IMG/VR virus record: IMGVR_UViG_3300030328_002903
Location: 1-55,724 of that record
Direction: 5' to 3' (one strand)
Origin: a virus
Length of the DNA: 55,724 nt
Below are positions 23,049-29,566 of this stretch, one piece after another; within the stretch, counting starts at the first letter, position 1; each line of letters opens with the position of its first letter. Under the pieces are notes generated by a model. The model was not told where the DNA came from. It did no database searches and was given only the letters and a program-made list of their open reading frames with translations. The position numbers were made by a program, and so were the translations under genes.

Positions 23049-23750
23049 ATGTTTAACATTCAGAAACAATCTGGAATAATTTATCAAGGACCAAGCGTCA
23101 TTGACCAAGAGCCTATTGTTGCAATTGCAATGTATTCTAAAGCCAATACAAAAACCGGTAACGTTTTGCAAACGTATATCTTGGTTGATGGTATACCGCC
23201 ACTTGAAGCAAGCAAAACCGGTGCAGACTTTTCTATTTGTGGTGACTGTATTATGCGAGGCGAGGCAAACAACGAGCCAGAACGCAAGCAAGCAAAAAAC
23301 CGGCGGTGTTATGTTAACCTTGGACAAGGACCAACCATCGTTTATAAATCTTACATTAAAGGAAATTATGAACCGGCCTTTTCTTCATTGGCTGCATTAG
23401 GTCGTAATCGTTTTGTTAGAGTCGGGACCTATGGCGATCCCGGAGCCGTACCCAATTATGTTTGGGATGAGCTATTAAGTGAGGCGGAAACTTGGACGGC
23501 CTATACACACCGAACAAACTGGCGACCAGATATTGCGATGCAATCCGCCGACAATTATTTACAAGCAACCATGCAATGGAAGCAACGCAATAGAACGTTC
23601 CGAGTTATTGCCGACCTTGGCGAATTAGATAAAAACAACGAGGCCTTATGTCCGGCATCAAAAGAGGCTGGTCGACGGGTTCAATGTACAGCTTGTAAAT
23701 TATGCAAGGGTAATAGTCTTGCAAAATCTATTGCAATAGTCGAGCACTAG
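23049..23750 (+). CDS. DUF7227-like protein, 233 aa
   Basis: I recognise the DUF7227 pattern found in many phages: 'YSKANTKTGNVLQTYIL', 'GADFSICGDCIMRG', 'RRCYVNLGQGPTIVY', 'RVGTYGDPGAVPNYVW', 'TAYTHRTNW', 'FRVIADLGELDKNNEALCPA' and 'CTACKLCKG'. The CxxC pairs suggest metal binding. Molecular function is not known. It has its own promoter and lies just after iteron-like repeats, which raises the possibility of a role in replication start; that is inference. AAGGAAG precedes its ATG. Confidence 0.8.
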   Translation: MFNIQKQSGIIYQGPSVIDQEPIVAIAMYSKANTKTGNVLQTYILVDGIPPLEASKTGADFSICGDCIMRGEANNEPERKQAKNRRCYVNLGQGPTIVYKSYIKGNYEPAFSSLAALGRNRFVRVGTYGDPGAVPNYVWDELLSEAETWTAYTHRTNWRPDIAMQSADNYLQATMQWKQRNRTFRVIADLGELDKNNEALCPASKEAGRRVQCTACKLCKGNSLAKSIAIVEH

Positions 23751-23759
23751 ATATATAAT
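23731..23759 (+). promoter_or_regulatory. Promoter with consensus -10
   Basis: TTGCAA (23731-23736), 17-nt spacer, TATAAT (23754-23759). The -35 lies inside the end of the DUF7227 gene. It would drive the two small genes that follow. Confidence 0.65.
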
Positions 23760-23796
23760 AAGTGACTAACAATTTTAATTATAACAAGGAAAAAAT

Positions 23797-23958
23797 ATGA
23801 AAAAGATAACACAAGAATTATTATCAAGAAAATTCATAAAAAACAATATCAAGCTGCAAAGCAAAGAATCAATCTTTGAATATGTATTTAACAATGCAGT
23901 ACAAGTAGCAAACAATAAAAAAGGGAGAAAAAATTATGTTAATAGAAAATCCAGGTAG
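23797..23958 (+). CDS. Small basic protein, 53 aa
   Basis: MKKITQELLSRKFIKNNIKL continues to a Lys/Arg/Asn-rich end ('NNKKGRKNYVNRKSR'). AAGGAAAAAAT precedes the ATG. It overlaps the next gene by 23 nt in a different frame. No family recognised; the high positive charge fits nucleic-acid binding. Confidence 0.55.
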   Translation: MKKITQELLSRKFIKNNIKLQSKESIFEYVFNNAVQVANNKKGRKNYVNRKSR

Positions 23959-24145
23959 ACCTGAAATACAAGCAACGTTTTTAATTTCACATCTTAAACT
24001 CATGCAGATTGGCATGAAAAACTCAAGACTTAGTGGAACAAAAATGTTAGAACTAGCAACCAACATTACCGGCAACAAATACAAGCGAGGACAATACATC
24101 CAAGCAATAGCCGATCTCGCAGAGTTTAAAAAAGCATATGCTTAA
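23936..24145 (+). CDS. Conserved small phage protein, 69 aa
   Basis: MLIENPGRPEIQATFLISHL is followed by 'LKLMQIGMKNSRLSGTKM' and 'ITGNKYKRGQYIQAIADL'. This pattern recurs in marine phages; function unknown. A GGGAG ribosome-binding site lies 9 nt upstream. It is followed by a terminator. Confidence 0.7.
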   Translation: MLIENPGRPEIQATFLISHLKLMQIGMKNSRLSGTKMLELATNITGNKYKRGQYIQAIADLAEFKKAYA

Positions 24146-24161
24146 AAAGTTTCTTCCTTGG

Positions 24162-24187
24162 CCCCGGTGCTTGCACCGGGGTTTTTT
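24162..24187 (+). terminator. Intrinsic terminator
   Basis: CCCCGGTG-CTTG-CACCGGGG followed by TTTTTT. It ends the transcript of the two small genes upstream and separates them from the convergent TerS/nuclease cassette. Confidence 0.92.
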
Positions 24188-24222
24188 ATTTCTGGACCTT
24201 GGACCTAAACTGGTTCTTGGTT

Positions 24223-24642
24223 CTAGTTTATTAGTTGTCTGCAATAATGATCCAGAACGAGAGGTCGCAGAGCCGCAAAGAAAGACGCAAAGTCGCAAAG
24301 TCGCAAAGTGTAAAAAGGAGACAAGTCGCAAAGTCCTTGTTCCAAGAGTCTTGCACCTTGATCCCCCCGAAATAAAAAAAGGTTCTTTGAAGAGAGGCTC
24401 TTCACCAAGAAGAAATTTAACCCACCTTTTAAGGAATATGAATAATTCCACGCTATTTGTTGAGGGGAGATTTTTACGCTATTGTTTTTTGTTGTTTTTA
24501 ATTCCATCCAAAAAGGTAGGCCATCCCAAAGAATATGAACGTCTGGAATACCACCACCAGTTCTATTTTCTATCCTCGTTGCTATCGTGTTGGAGGGTAA
24601 GTTCTTCTTTAGCTGGTGCCACAAGTTCGCTTCTTTTGTCAT
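24223..24642 (-). CDS. VRR-NUC-like PD-(D/E)xK endonuclease, 139 aa
   Basis: The nuclease core is 'ATRIENRTGGGIPDVHILWD' and 'GLPFWMELKTTKNNSVKISP' followed by 'QQIAWNYSYSLKGG', giving the GIPD...ELK catalytic signature. Phages use such enzymes as resolvase-like or recombination nucleases. The first 26 codons overlap the 3' end of TerS by 80 nt. The last 35 or so residues, including about 104-126, are encoded by a CGCAAAG repeat cluster and look unlike the family, as if the original 3' end had been overwritten. Confidence 0.75.
   Translation of the reverse strand: MTKEANLWHQLKKNLPSNTIATRIENRTGGGIPDVHILWDGLPFWMELKTTKNNSVKISPQQIAWNYSYSLKGGLNFFLVKSLSSKNLFLFRGDQGARLLEQGLCDLSPFYTLRLCDFASFFAALRPLVLDHYCRQLIN
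24264..24332. repeat. CGCAAAG repeat cluster
   Basis: TCGCAGAG, CCGCAAAG, ACGCAAAG, TCGCAAAG and TCGCAAAG occur in close succession from 24265 to 24308, with another TCGCAAAG at 24325-24332. They share the core of the 18-bp array at 22885-22956. The cluster overlaps the 3' part of the nuclease gene. Confidence 0.75.
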
Positions 24643-25099
24643 CTGTTACATCCTTATACTCTGCATCTATTACAAATGCTTGGGGGTATTTTTTTCGTAG
24701 GTCATCTAGTCTTGCAACAATTTCATCTCTGGATAATTGATCAAGACTATGAGTTGTTTCTCTTCTATCAATAGTAAGACCACCAAGTGCAGACCTAATC
24801 TTCTCAGCATTAATAGCTGCAGAAAATTGACCTTCATCTTCAGCCCCAAGAGAAAGTTTATGCAACCTTTCAAGTTGTCCAATCAAAGTGACTCCATACT
24901 TTCTTTCCTTTTCTTCTCGAAGTTCTGTTATGTATTCGAGAACGTGAGGGTAATCTCTTCCATTAAGAAGTCTGGAAGCATATTCATTTGCTCTTTCTTC
25001 TGCAAAACCAGAGAGCCTAGCACACTCTGCATTACTATAGATTCCTTCAACAATTTTTTGAGCAAAAGTTCTTTGTCTGTTCGTAAGTTTATTTTTCAT
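24563..25099 (-). CDS. terS: Terminase small subunit, 178 aa
   Basis: It begins 'LTNRQRTFAQKIVEGIYSN' then 'AECARLSGFAEERANEYASR', the helix-turn-helix pattern of Terminase_2-type small subunits that recognise the packaging site. A helical middle ('LIGQLERLHKLSLGAEDEG') fits oligomerisation. It lies on the minus strand inside the early block, about 9 kb from TerL, with its own promoter at 25127-25155. It is translated with the overlapping nuclease. Confidence 0.8.
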   Translation of the reverse strand: MKNKLTNRQRTFAQKIVEGIYSNAECARLSGFAEERANEYASRLLNGRDYPHVLEYITELREEKERKYGVTLIGQLERLHKLSLGAEDEGQFSAAINAEKIRSALGGLTIDRRETTHSLDQLSRDEIVARLDDLRKKYPQAFVIDAEYKDVTDDKRSELVAPAKEELTLQHDSNEDRK

Positions 25100-25126
25100 A
25101 GCAACCTCAGTTGTTCATTATCTACA

Positions 25127-25155
25127 ATATTATTACAAAAGAATATTTTTTTCAA
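25127..25155 (-). promoter_or_regulatory. Promoter for the terS-nuclease cassette
   Basis: On the minus strand: TTGAAA (25155-25150), 17-nt spacer, TAATAT (25132-25127), about 30 nt before the TerS ATG. It is divergent from the promoter at 25354-25382. Confidence 0.65.
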
Positions 25156-25188
25156 GATACCTCTTTTAAGGGTTTTAGGTACAAAAAG

Positions 25189-25267
25189 TGTAAACAACGT
25201 AAACCATTGTAAACACCCAAGGGCATGTTTGAGCCTTGATTTATTGGGGGTGTTTACGTTGTTTACA
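25189..25267. promoter_or_regulatory. GTAAAC palindrome region (operator or origin candidate)
   Basis: TGTAAACAACGTAAAC (25189-25204) is repeated as its exact reverse complement at 25252-25267. Nested inside, GTAAACACCC (25209-25218) pairs with GGGTGTTTAC (25248-25257). Further GTAAAC copies lie at 25342-25347 and 25365-25370, the latter between the -35 and -10 of the plus promoter. The 327-bp gene-free gap thus looks like a shared control region for two divergent operons. Confidence 0.7.
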
Positions 25268-25353
25268 AGATTTACAAGCAAAACCACTTCATTTTTTTTT
25301 TTTTTTATTTTTCTACAAAATACTGTAAATAGCGTAAATATGTAAACAAGGGG

Positions 25354-25382
25354 TTGACTTTCAAGTAAACTACAATTATCTT
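25354..25382 (+). promoter_or_regulatory. Promoter for the mid-early operon
   Basis: TTGACT (25354-25359), 17-nt spacer, TATCTT (25377-25382). A GTAAAC element lies in the spacer, so a protein bound there would block it. It leads a long run of closely packed genes from 25427 onward. Confidence 0.6.
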
Positions 25383-25426
25383 AGTTATATTGCTTTTAAT
25401 TATTACATTTAAACAAGGAGAAAATT

Positions 25427-25816
25427 ATGACAAAGATTACTAGCATAGATCGTGCAACATGTACCAAGTTGCGAGAATCTTTAAACGAGAAACTTTCTAA
25501 CATATTAAAAGAAGAACTAGGTATTACCTTAGACTTTGGTAATGCTTCTTTTGATAGTGACTCTGTTACTTTCAAGTGTCGTATTGCGATTGAAGGTGCG
25601 AGGAGCGAGAACGATAAGTCTTTGGAGTTCATTAAACCTTACATGTCTCATATTGATTTTGATAAAGAGGCAAGAATAGGGAAGTATTTATTTAAGATTG
25701 TAGGTTATCGAAACAAGGCAAGAACGAAACCTTGGTTATGTCGTAATGAGTTTGATGGCAAGAATTATGTTTTACCTCAAAGTGATATTGATGCTCACTT
25801 TAGGAAAGCGTCATGA
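25427..25816 (+). CDS. Conserved phage protein, 129 aa
   Basis: An alpha/beta protein (MTKITSIDRATCTKLRESLN) with 'LGITLDFGNASFDSDSVTFK' and 'GKYLFKIVGYRNKARTKPW'. I recognise it only as a recurring phage protein without known function. It leads an operon of overlapping small genes. AAGGAG lies 8 nt before the ATG. Confidence 0.65.
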   Translation: MTKITSIDRATCTKLRESLNEKLSNILKEELGITLDFGNASFDSDSVTFKCRIAIEGARSENDKSLEFIKPYMSHIDFDKEARIGKYLFKIVGYRNKARTKPWLCRNEFDGKNYVLPQSDIDAHFRKAS

Positions 25817-25983
25817 GGATAGTTCCTTGTGAGAATGGTATTGGTGAGTGGGAGATTGATCCCACTCACGAAACCTTTGACACTTATGCAGAGGCAGAGG
25901 AGCATTTGCGTAAGTTAGAAGACGAGATGTCTTTAGTGAATATTCAAATGGATTTATATAGATTATTAGAGGGGAGAGAATAA
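25813..25983 (+). CDS. Small acidic protein, 56 aa
   Basis: MRIVPCENGIGEWEIDPTHE is followed by a Glu-rich helical stretch ('YAEAEEHLRKLEDEMSL'). It overlaps the genes on both sides (ATGA at the start, TAATG at the end), which supports real translation. Function unknown. Confidence 0.55.
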   Translation: MRIVPCENGIGEWEIDPTHETFDTYAEAEEHLRKLEDEMSLVNIQMDLYRLLEGRE

Positions 25984-26249
25984 TGAAAACTAAAAATAAT
26001 TTATCTGGTGATATTACCTTATTAAAGGAAGATCGAATAGAACTACTAAGGCTTATTCATTTACTTGATAGCATGTTAGAAAATGCAAGTGAAACATTTG
26101 ATTTTCATTTATCTGATCTTAGAACTTTATCAGAACTGCAATGGACACTTATTCGTAAGTTAAATCTTGTACAAAATCATGAAAAAGAAACGAGATATAT
26201 AAGCCCATTTATATTAAGAGAGGACGAGAAGGGAGAAGGTAATGCCTAA
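25983..26249 (+). CDS. Small helical protein, 88 aa
   Basis: Charged and mostly helical ('LLRLIHLLDSMLENASE', 'LSELQWTLIRKLNLVQ'). It is coupled to its neighbours by TAATG and an 8-nt overlap. No family recognised. Confidence 0.55.
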   Translation: MKTKNNLSGDITLLKEDRIELLRLIHLLDSMLENASETFDFHLSDLRTLSELQWTLIRKLNLVQNHEKETRYISPFILREDEKGEGNA

Positions 26250-26640
26250 TCATTGTACAAACGAAGTGTATATAAGTTTCAAGGATCGAGCAGCGACAGA
26301 CGAGTTTCTTGAATTTGTAAAAGGTGTAGACCAAGAGGGAGATGAGTTACCCTTTACGTTCAACGCAATTAATCCATTACCAAATGGCAAGTGGGATTAT
26401 GATTGGTGTTGGAAGAATTGGGGAACGAAATGGGATGCCTACGATGTTGAGTTTGAAGATGAAGAAGAGGAGTTTTTACGCATAAACTTTTTAACTGCAT
26501 GGGGACCACCTACTCCTATTTTAGAAAGGATCATGGCAAATTCTGGAGATAAGATTGAATATGTCAGATGGTTTTATCGTGACGAGGCAGACATGTTTTG
26601 TGGTTATCTTGATGTAGATGTGGGGGTTAATGATGAGTAA
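26242..26640 (+). CDS. Api92-like protein (DUF1281 family), 132 aa
   Basis: It shows the pattern MPNHCTNEVYIS, 'FNAINPLPNGKWDYDW', 'NWGTKWDAYDVEF' and 'TAWGPPTPILERIM', characteristic of the Api92-like ferredoxin-fold family seen in phages and plasmids. Biochemical role unknown. GGGAGAAGG precedes the start. Its last codons overlap the next gene. Confidence 0.75.
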   Translation: MPNHCTNEVYISFKDRAATDEFLEFVKGVDQEGDELPFTFNAINPLPNGKWDYDWCWKNWGTKWDAYDVEFEDEEEEFLRINFLTAWGPPTPILERIMANSGDKIEYVRWFYRDEADMFCGYLDVDVGVNDE

Positions 26641-26800
26641 AAAGAAAAAATATTCTGATAATGAATCTTCCATTAATTTTCATTTAGATCATATGATAGC
26701 AGAGCATTTAGATATTACAGTAGATGAAGTTGATGAAATGGATTTGTATGTTGTCAAAAAATTAAGAGAATTTTTTAAAAATAAAAAGGGAGAAAAATGA
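26633..26800 (+). CDS. Small charged protein, 55 aa
   Basis: MSKKKKYSDNESSINFHLDH is followed by an acidic 'DITVDEVDEMDLYVV' and a basic end. I use the ATG at 26633, 6 nt after a GGGGG ribosome-binding site. Overlaps on both sides. Function unknown. Confidence 0.55.
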   Translation: MSKKKKYSDNESSINFHLDHMIAEHLDITVDEVDEMDLYVVKKLREFFKNKKGEK

Positions 26801-26988
26801 TGGGTAGAGTAAAAGAATTACTTATGGAAGGTGAAGATTTATTTTATGCTTCATTGGACGAGGGCATGACGAATGACCAAGCATTGGATCAAGTAGCAAG
26901 TGTTTTTGGCACGATGGTTCGAGATGGAGTGGAAGCCCAACATGAATTAGAATGTTCGATAGGTTATATGGAGAGAGAAGATGGATAA
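26797..26988 (+). CDS. Small conserved protein, 63 aa
   Basis: Helical and acidic ('RVKELLMEGEDLFYASLDEG', 'ALDQVASVFGTMV'). It starts ATGATG with GGGAG upstream, overlapping the previous stop by 4 nt. Known only as a small marine phage protein; no function. Confidence 0.55.
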   Translation: MMGRVKELLMEGEDLFYASLDEGMTNDQALDQVASVFGTMVRDGVEAQHELECSIGYMEREDG

Positions 26989-27193
26989 TAAAAGACATGG
27001 CTTTCCTTTTGATAGGGGAAGTGCAGACGCATATTATGGCAGACCTTTTGACCCTCACTATTGGAGTGAGGGTACTTATTATGGATCTCGAACTGAACTA
27101 AGCGACATGACACCAGAAGAGATTGTTTCTTACACTCGAGGTTACAACCAACAAGAAGATAGAAAAAATTGGGGAGATGAAGATGTCTATTAA
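26981..27193 (+). CDS. Conserved small phage protein, 70 aa
   Basis: A characteristic pattern, 'HGFPFDRGSADAYYGRPFDP' with 'GTYYGSRTELSDMTPEEI' and 'YTRGYNQQEDRKNW', recurs in many phage genomes. Aromatic-rich and probably soluble. No function assigned. Overlaps neighbours on both sides. Confidence 0.65.
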   Translation: MDNKRHGFPFDRGSADAYYGRPFDPHYWSEGTYYGSRTELSDMTPEEIVSYTRGYNQQEDRKNWGDEDVY

Positions 27194-27350
27194 TGACAAT
27201 GACATATCTTATGTAACTGTGAAGATAGTGCATAAGAAAGGTCAAGATATACAAGATATAATATCTGATTGTGATTATAATTTTAGTCACCAGGATATTA
27301 TTGATACTGAAATTTTAGAAGTATGGGAGGTTTATAGTGACAAGACTTAG
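27183..27350 (+). CDS. Small protein, 55 aa
   Basis: MSINDNDISYVTVKIVHKKG with 'IISDCDYNFSHQDII' and 'EILEVWEVYSDKT', a short alpha/beta protein. I use the ATG at 27183, 6 nt after GGGGAG. It overlaps the methyltransferase start by 14 nt. No family recognised. Confidence 0.55.
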   Translation: MSINDNDISYVTVKIVHKKGQDIQDIISDCDYNFSHQDIIDTEILEVWEVYSDKT

Positions 27351-28797
27351 ACATGTAGATTTATGTAGTGGGATAGGTGGTTTTAGCTTGGGATTTTCTT
27401 GGGCTGAACTATCTAACACTATTATGTTCTGCGACACAGAGAAGTGGTGCAGACAAATACTTAACAAAAATTTTCCAAACATACCTATAGCTACAGATGT
27501 AAAGGAGTTAGCTAATGACCCAGAAAGAAATGTTCCCAACCACGACATCCTCACGGCAGGATACCCATGTCAACCATTCTCAGTCGCCGGACTTAGGAAA
27601 GGCGAAAAAGATGACCGCCACATCTGGCCGTACATCTTTAGAATTGTTACATGCAAAAGACCATCTTGGTGCGTTTTCGAAAACGTTTATGGTCACGTTG
27701 CCTTGGGCCTCGACAAAGTGCTCGCTGACTTGGAAAGTGAAGGCTACGCCACAAGGACGTTTATTGTTCCAGCTTGTTCCAAAAATGCTCCCCATAGAAG
27801 AGATCGACTCTGGCTCATCTGCAAAAATGTGGAGGACTCCACTAGTGGACGACTCGAAGAACGTAACTCCAAATCCCAAGAGGCATCAAGGTCTGTACGC
27901 ACAAGTGCAAGAGACGGGGATGGAGAAACTTTGGGCGACTCCTCGTGTAGGGGGAGAGGAAGGCTTCGAGTCAGTAGAGAAGAGATTGGGAACTCAAGCA
28001 GCCAAGAAGCACAATCTGTACTCGCAAGTTCAGTACGAGGAGATGTGGGCGACACCAAACACAATGGATCATCTACCCCCAAGATCAGAGGAAGCAACGA
28101 AGAAGATGCAAGAAGGTCACAGAAAGGGGAGATCGAAACCAAGCAATCTGAGGGAGCAAGTGGACGAGCAGACCATGAAACTATGGCCTACACCAAATGC
28201 TTGGGATGGGAACAGAGGTCCGAGGAGCAAGGAGAATTTGATCGAGAAGAACCATCAGATCAACTTGATTTCAGCAGTGAAGGACGCACAAGATCCAGAT
28301 CCGGTTCACATGTGGCCTACACCTCGAGCGAGGGATTACAAGGACGGAACTTCGATACCACCTTCAATCAAGGAAGGGAAGAGGAGTCACAACTTGGGAA
28401 CGAAAGTTCAAGAACAAGAGAAGATGTGGCCGACACCAGATGCGAACATGGGAGCAAGGGGAACACAACCGACTTGGACAAAGACACGGCCAAGTGGTCA
28501 TCCAGCACAGTACACGATCAATCAAGCAGTGCGAGACAACCCAACGCAAGAGAAGATGTGGCCGACACCAACAGCCAACGAGCATCACGCGGGGCAACCA
28601 ACGGGAAACATGCAAAAGATGTTAGGCAATCATCAAGACTTGGGGAAGACGAAGGCATCTGGTTCGCTGAACCCAACATTCGTAGAGTGGCTCATGGGAT
28701 ACCCAAAAGGGTGGACAGACTTAAAGGACTAGGCAATGCCATTGTTCCACAAATTGCCATGCAAATTGGATTAGCGATTAAGGCGGAATTAGAATGA
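27337..28797 (+). CDS. C5 cytosine DNA methyltransferase, 486 aa
   Basis: It transfers a methyl group from SAM to cytosine, probably to protect phage DNA from host restriction. Motif I is 'DLCSGIGGFSLGF' (8-20), motif IV 'GYPCQPFSVAG' with catalytic Cys78, motif VI 'ENV' (115-117), motif VIII 'RRDRLWLI' (154-161), and the end has 'RVDRLKGLGNAIVPQ' (motif X). The target-recognition region (about 164-440) is Ser/Arg/Gly/Glu-rich with seven repeats such as 'VADTNSQR', 'VGDTKHNG' and 'MAYTKCLG'. Nearly all of it is overlapped by a second long frame. Confidence 0.88.
   Translation: MTRLRHVDLCSGIGGFSLGFSWAELSNTIMFCDTEKWCRQILNKNFPNIPIATDVKELANDPERNVPNHDILTAGYPCQPFSVAGLRKGEKDDRHIWPYIFRIVTCKRPSWCVFENVYGHVALGLDKVLADLESEGYATRTFIVPACSKNAPHRRDRLWLICKNVEDSTSGRLEERNSKSQEASRSVRTSARDGDGETLGDSSCRGRGRLRVSREEIGNSSSQEAQSVLASSVRGDVGDTKHNGSSTPKIRGSNEEDARRSQKGEIETKQSEGASGRADHETMAYTKCLGWEQRSEEQGEFDREEPSDQLDFSSEGRTRSRSGSHVAYTSSEGLQGRNFDTTFNQGREEESQLGNESSRTREDVADTRCEHGSKGNTTDLDKDTAKWSSSTVHDQSSSARQPNAREDVADTNSQRASRGATNGKHAKDVRQSSRLGEDEGIWFAEPNIRRVAHGIPKRVDRLKGLGNAIVPQIAMQIGLAIKAELE
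27515..28732 (+). CDS. Overlapping-frame WPTP-repeat protein, 405 aa, inside the methyltransferase gene
   Basis: An open frame of 405 codons, shifted +1 relative to the methyltransferase and wholly inside it. It is not random: 'TSGRTSLELLHAKDHLGAFS', 'STKCSLTWKVKATPQGRLLF', seven W-[PAR]-T-P units (Trp codons at 27830, 27932, 28046, 28184, 28313, 28427, 28559) and the ending 'SLNPTFVEWLMGYPKGWTDL'. I have seen this pattern in phage and bacterial proteins next to cytosine methyltransferases. Whether it is translated here is unproven; no strong ribosome-binding site is seen. Confidence 0.55.
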   Translation: MTQKEMFPTTTSSRQDTHVNHSQSPDLGKAKKMTATSGRTSLELLHAKDHLGAFSKTFMVTLPWASTKCSLTWKVKATPQGRLLFQLVPKMLPIEEIDSGSSAKMWRTPLVDDSKNVTPNPKRHQGLYAQVQETGMEKLWATPRVGGEEGFESVEKRLGTQAAKKHNLYSQVQYEEMWATPNTMDHLPPRSEEATKKMQEGHRKGRSKPSNLREQVDEQTMKLWPTPNAWDGNRGPRSKENLIEKNHQINLISAVKDAQDPDPVHMWPTPRARDYKDGTSIPPSIKEGKRSHNLGTKVQEQEKMWPTPDANMGARGTQPTWTKTRPSGHPAQYTINQAVRDNPTQEKMWPTPTANEHHAGQPTGNMQKMLGNHQDLGKTKASGSLNPTFVEWLMGYPKGWTDLKD

Positions 28798-29141
28798 CAG
28801 TTCCTTTAACAAAGAAACAATTTTTAACTCTGGGGTATACTCTTTTAGCTAAGAAGAAAGGCATCGATCCTACTTGCCGGAATGTTTTGGAATTGATGAA
28901 AGAACACAAGGCTTTTAGAACGGAAAAATGTTGTCGAGAACTTAGTGAGAACGCAAAGGGAAAAGAGTATGGTGAGTATCAAAATATGAGAAGTACCTTT
29001 GCCCAATTGGAGCACTATCATAAAGTTGTGATTGGTAAACCCATTGCTTGTTTTGTTCCATCTAATGGTAGACCAAGCAATGGTTTCTATCCTACGGAAA
29101 AAGGTATGAATATTTTAAAGGAGAGAATTAATGACACTTAA
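28794..29141 (+). CDS. Unknown protein, 115 aa (possible winged helix)
   Basis: A basic protein, MTVPLTKKQFLTLGYTLLAK with 'TFAQLEHYHKVVIGK' and 'GFYPTEKGMNILKERI'. The last part resembles the wing and final helix of winged-helix proteins, a weak inference. It overlaps the methyltransferase stop by 4 nt and the next gene by 11 nt. Confidence 0.55.
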   Translation: MTVPLTKKQFLTLGYTLLAKKKGIDPTCRNVLELMKEHKAFRTEKCCRELSENAKGKEYGEYQNMRSTFAQLEHYHKVVIGKPIACFVPSNGRPSNGFYPTEKGMNILKERINDT

Positions 29142-29415
29142 AAGAAAATGGTGGATATACCACAATGAAAATCCTCATGTTTATGAGCTTGTCGAGCGTT
29201 TCACATTTGAAGTTATCAAACGAGGGTTTGAGCATTACTCAATCAATTCAGTTTTTGAACGCATTAGGTGGCACACGGATGTGGAAACTTATGGTGAGGA
29301 ATTTAAGTTATCCAACAACCATCGTGCTTACTATGCTCGGTACTTTATGCACAACCATCCAGAGTACAAAGGATTTTTTAGAACTAAGGAGATTACTAAT
29401 GAAAAACAACTGTGA
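29131..29415 (+). CDS. Conserved phage protein, 94 aa
   Basis: 'ENPHVYELVERFTFEVIKRG', 'NSVFERIRWHTDV', 'FKLSNNHRAYYARYFM' and 'HPEYKGFFRTKEI' form a pattern I recognise from many phage genomes. No function is known to me. AAAGGAG lies upstream of the ATG. It overlaps the following gene by 17 nt. Confidence 0.7.
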   Translation: MTLKRKWWIYHNENPHVYELVERFTFEVIKRGFEHYSINSVFERIRWHTDVETYGEEFKLSNNHRAYYARYFMHNHPEYKGFFRTKEITNEKQL

Positions 29416-29566
29416 TTTTTTAAGAGAAAGTTTGTCTAAGTTTTGGGATAAACTGGATAGAGAAGCAGATGATGCCAAAGATATCATACAAACTCTGAGG
29501 TCTGTATGTGAATACAACATTAAGATATGGGAAAGAAAACGTGGTAATGAAGATAAAAAGAATTAA
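29399..29566 (+). CDS. Small helical protein, 55 aa
   Basis: MKNNCDFLRESLSKFWDKLD with 'DAKDIIQTLRSVCEYN', predicted helical. AAGGAG lies about 7 nt before the ATG at 29399. It overlaps the next small gene by 20 nt. Function unknown. Confidence 0.5.
   Translation: MKNNCDFLRESLSKFWDKLDREADDAKDIIQTLRSVCEYNIKIWERKRGNEDKKN

Noticed and set aside
24138-24740. A 200-residue plus-strand frame after the terminator
   Set aside because: It is antisense to the nuclease and TerS genes and its sequence is a Leu/Ser/Arg-rich shadow with no domain pattern. The terminator at 24162 would also stop its transcript.
24737-25345. A 202-residue plus-strand frame
   Set aside because: It lies antisense to TerS and runs through the GTAAAC control region; composition (Ser, Phe, Leu, Lys runs) is that of a shadow frame.
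27744-28142. Minus-strand frames within the methyltransferase region
   Set aside because: Unlike the plus-strand WPTP frame they carry no family pattern; open reading there follows from the compositional bias of the overlapping coding DNA.
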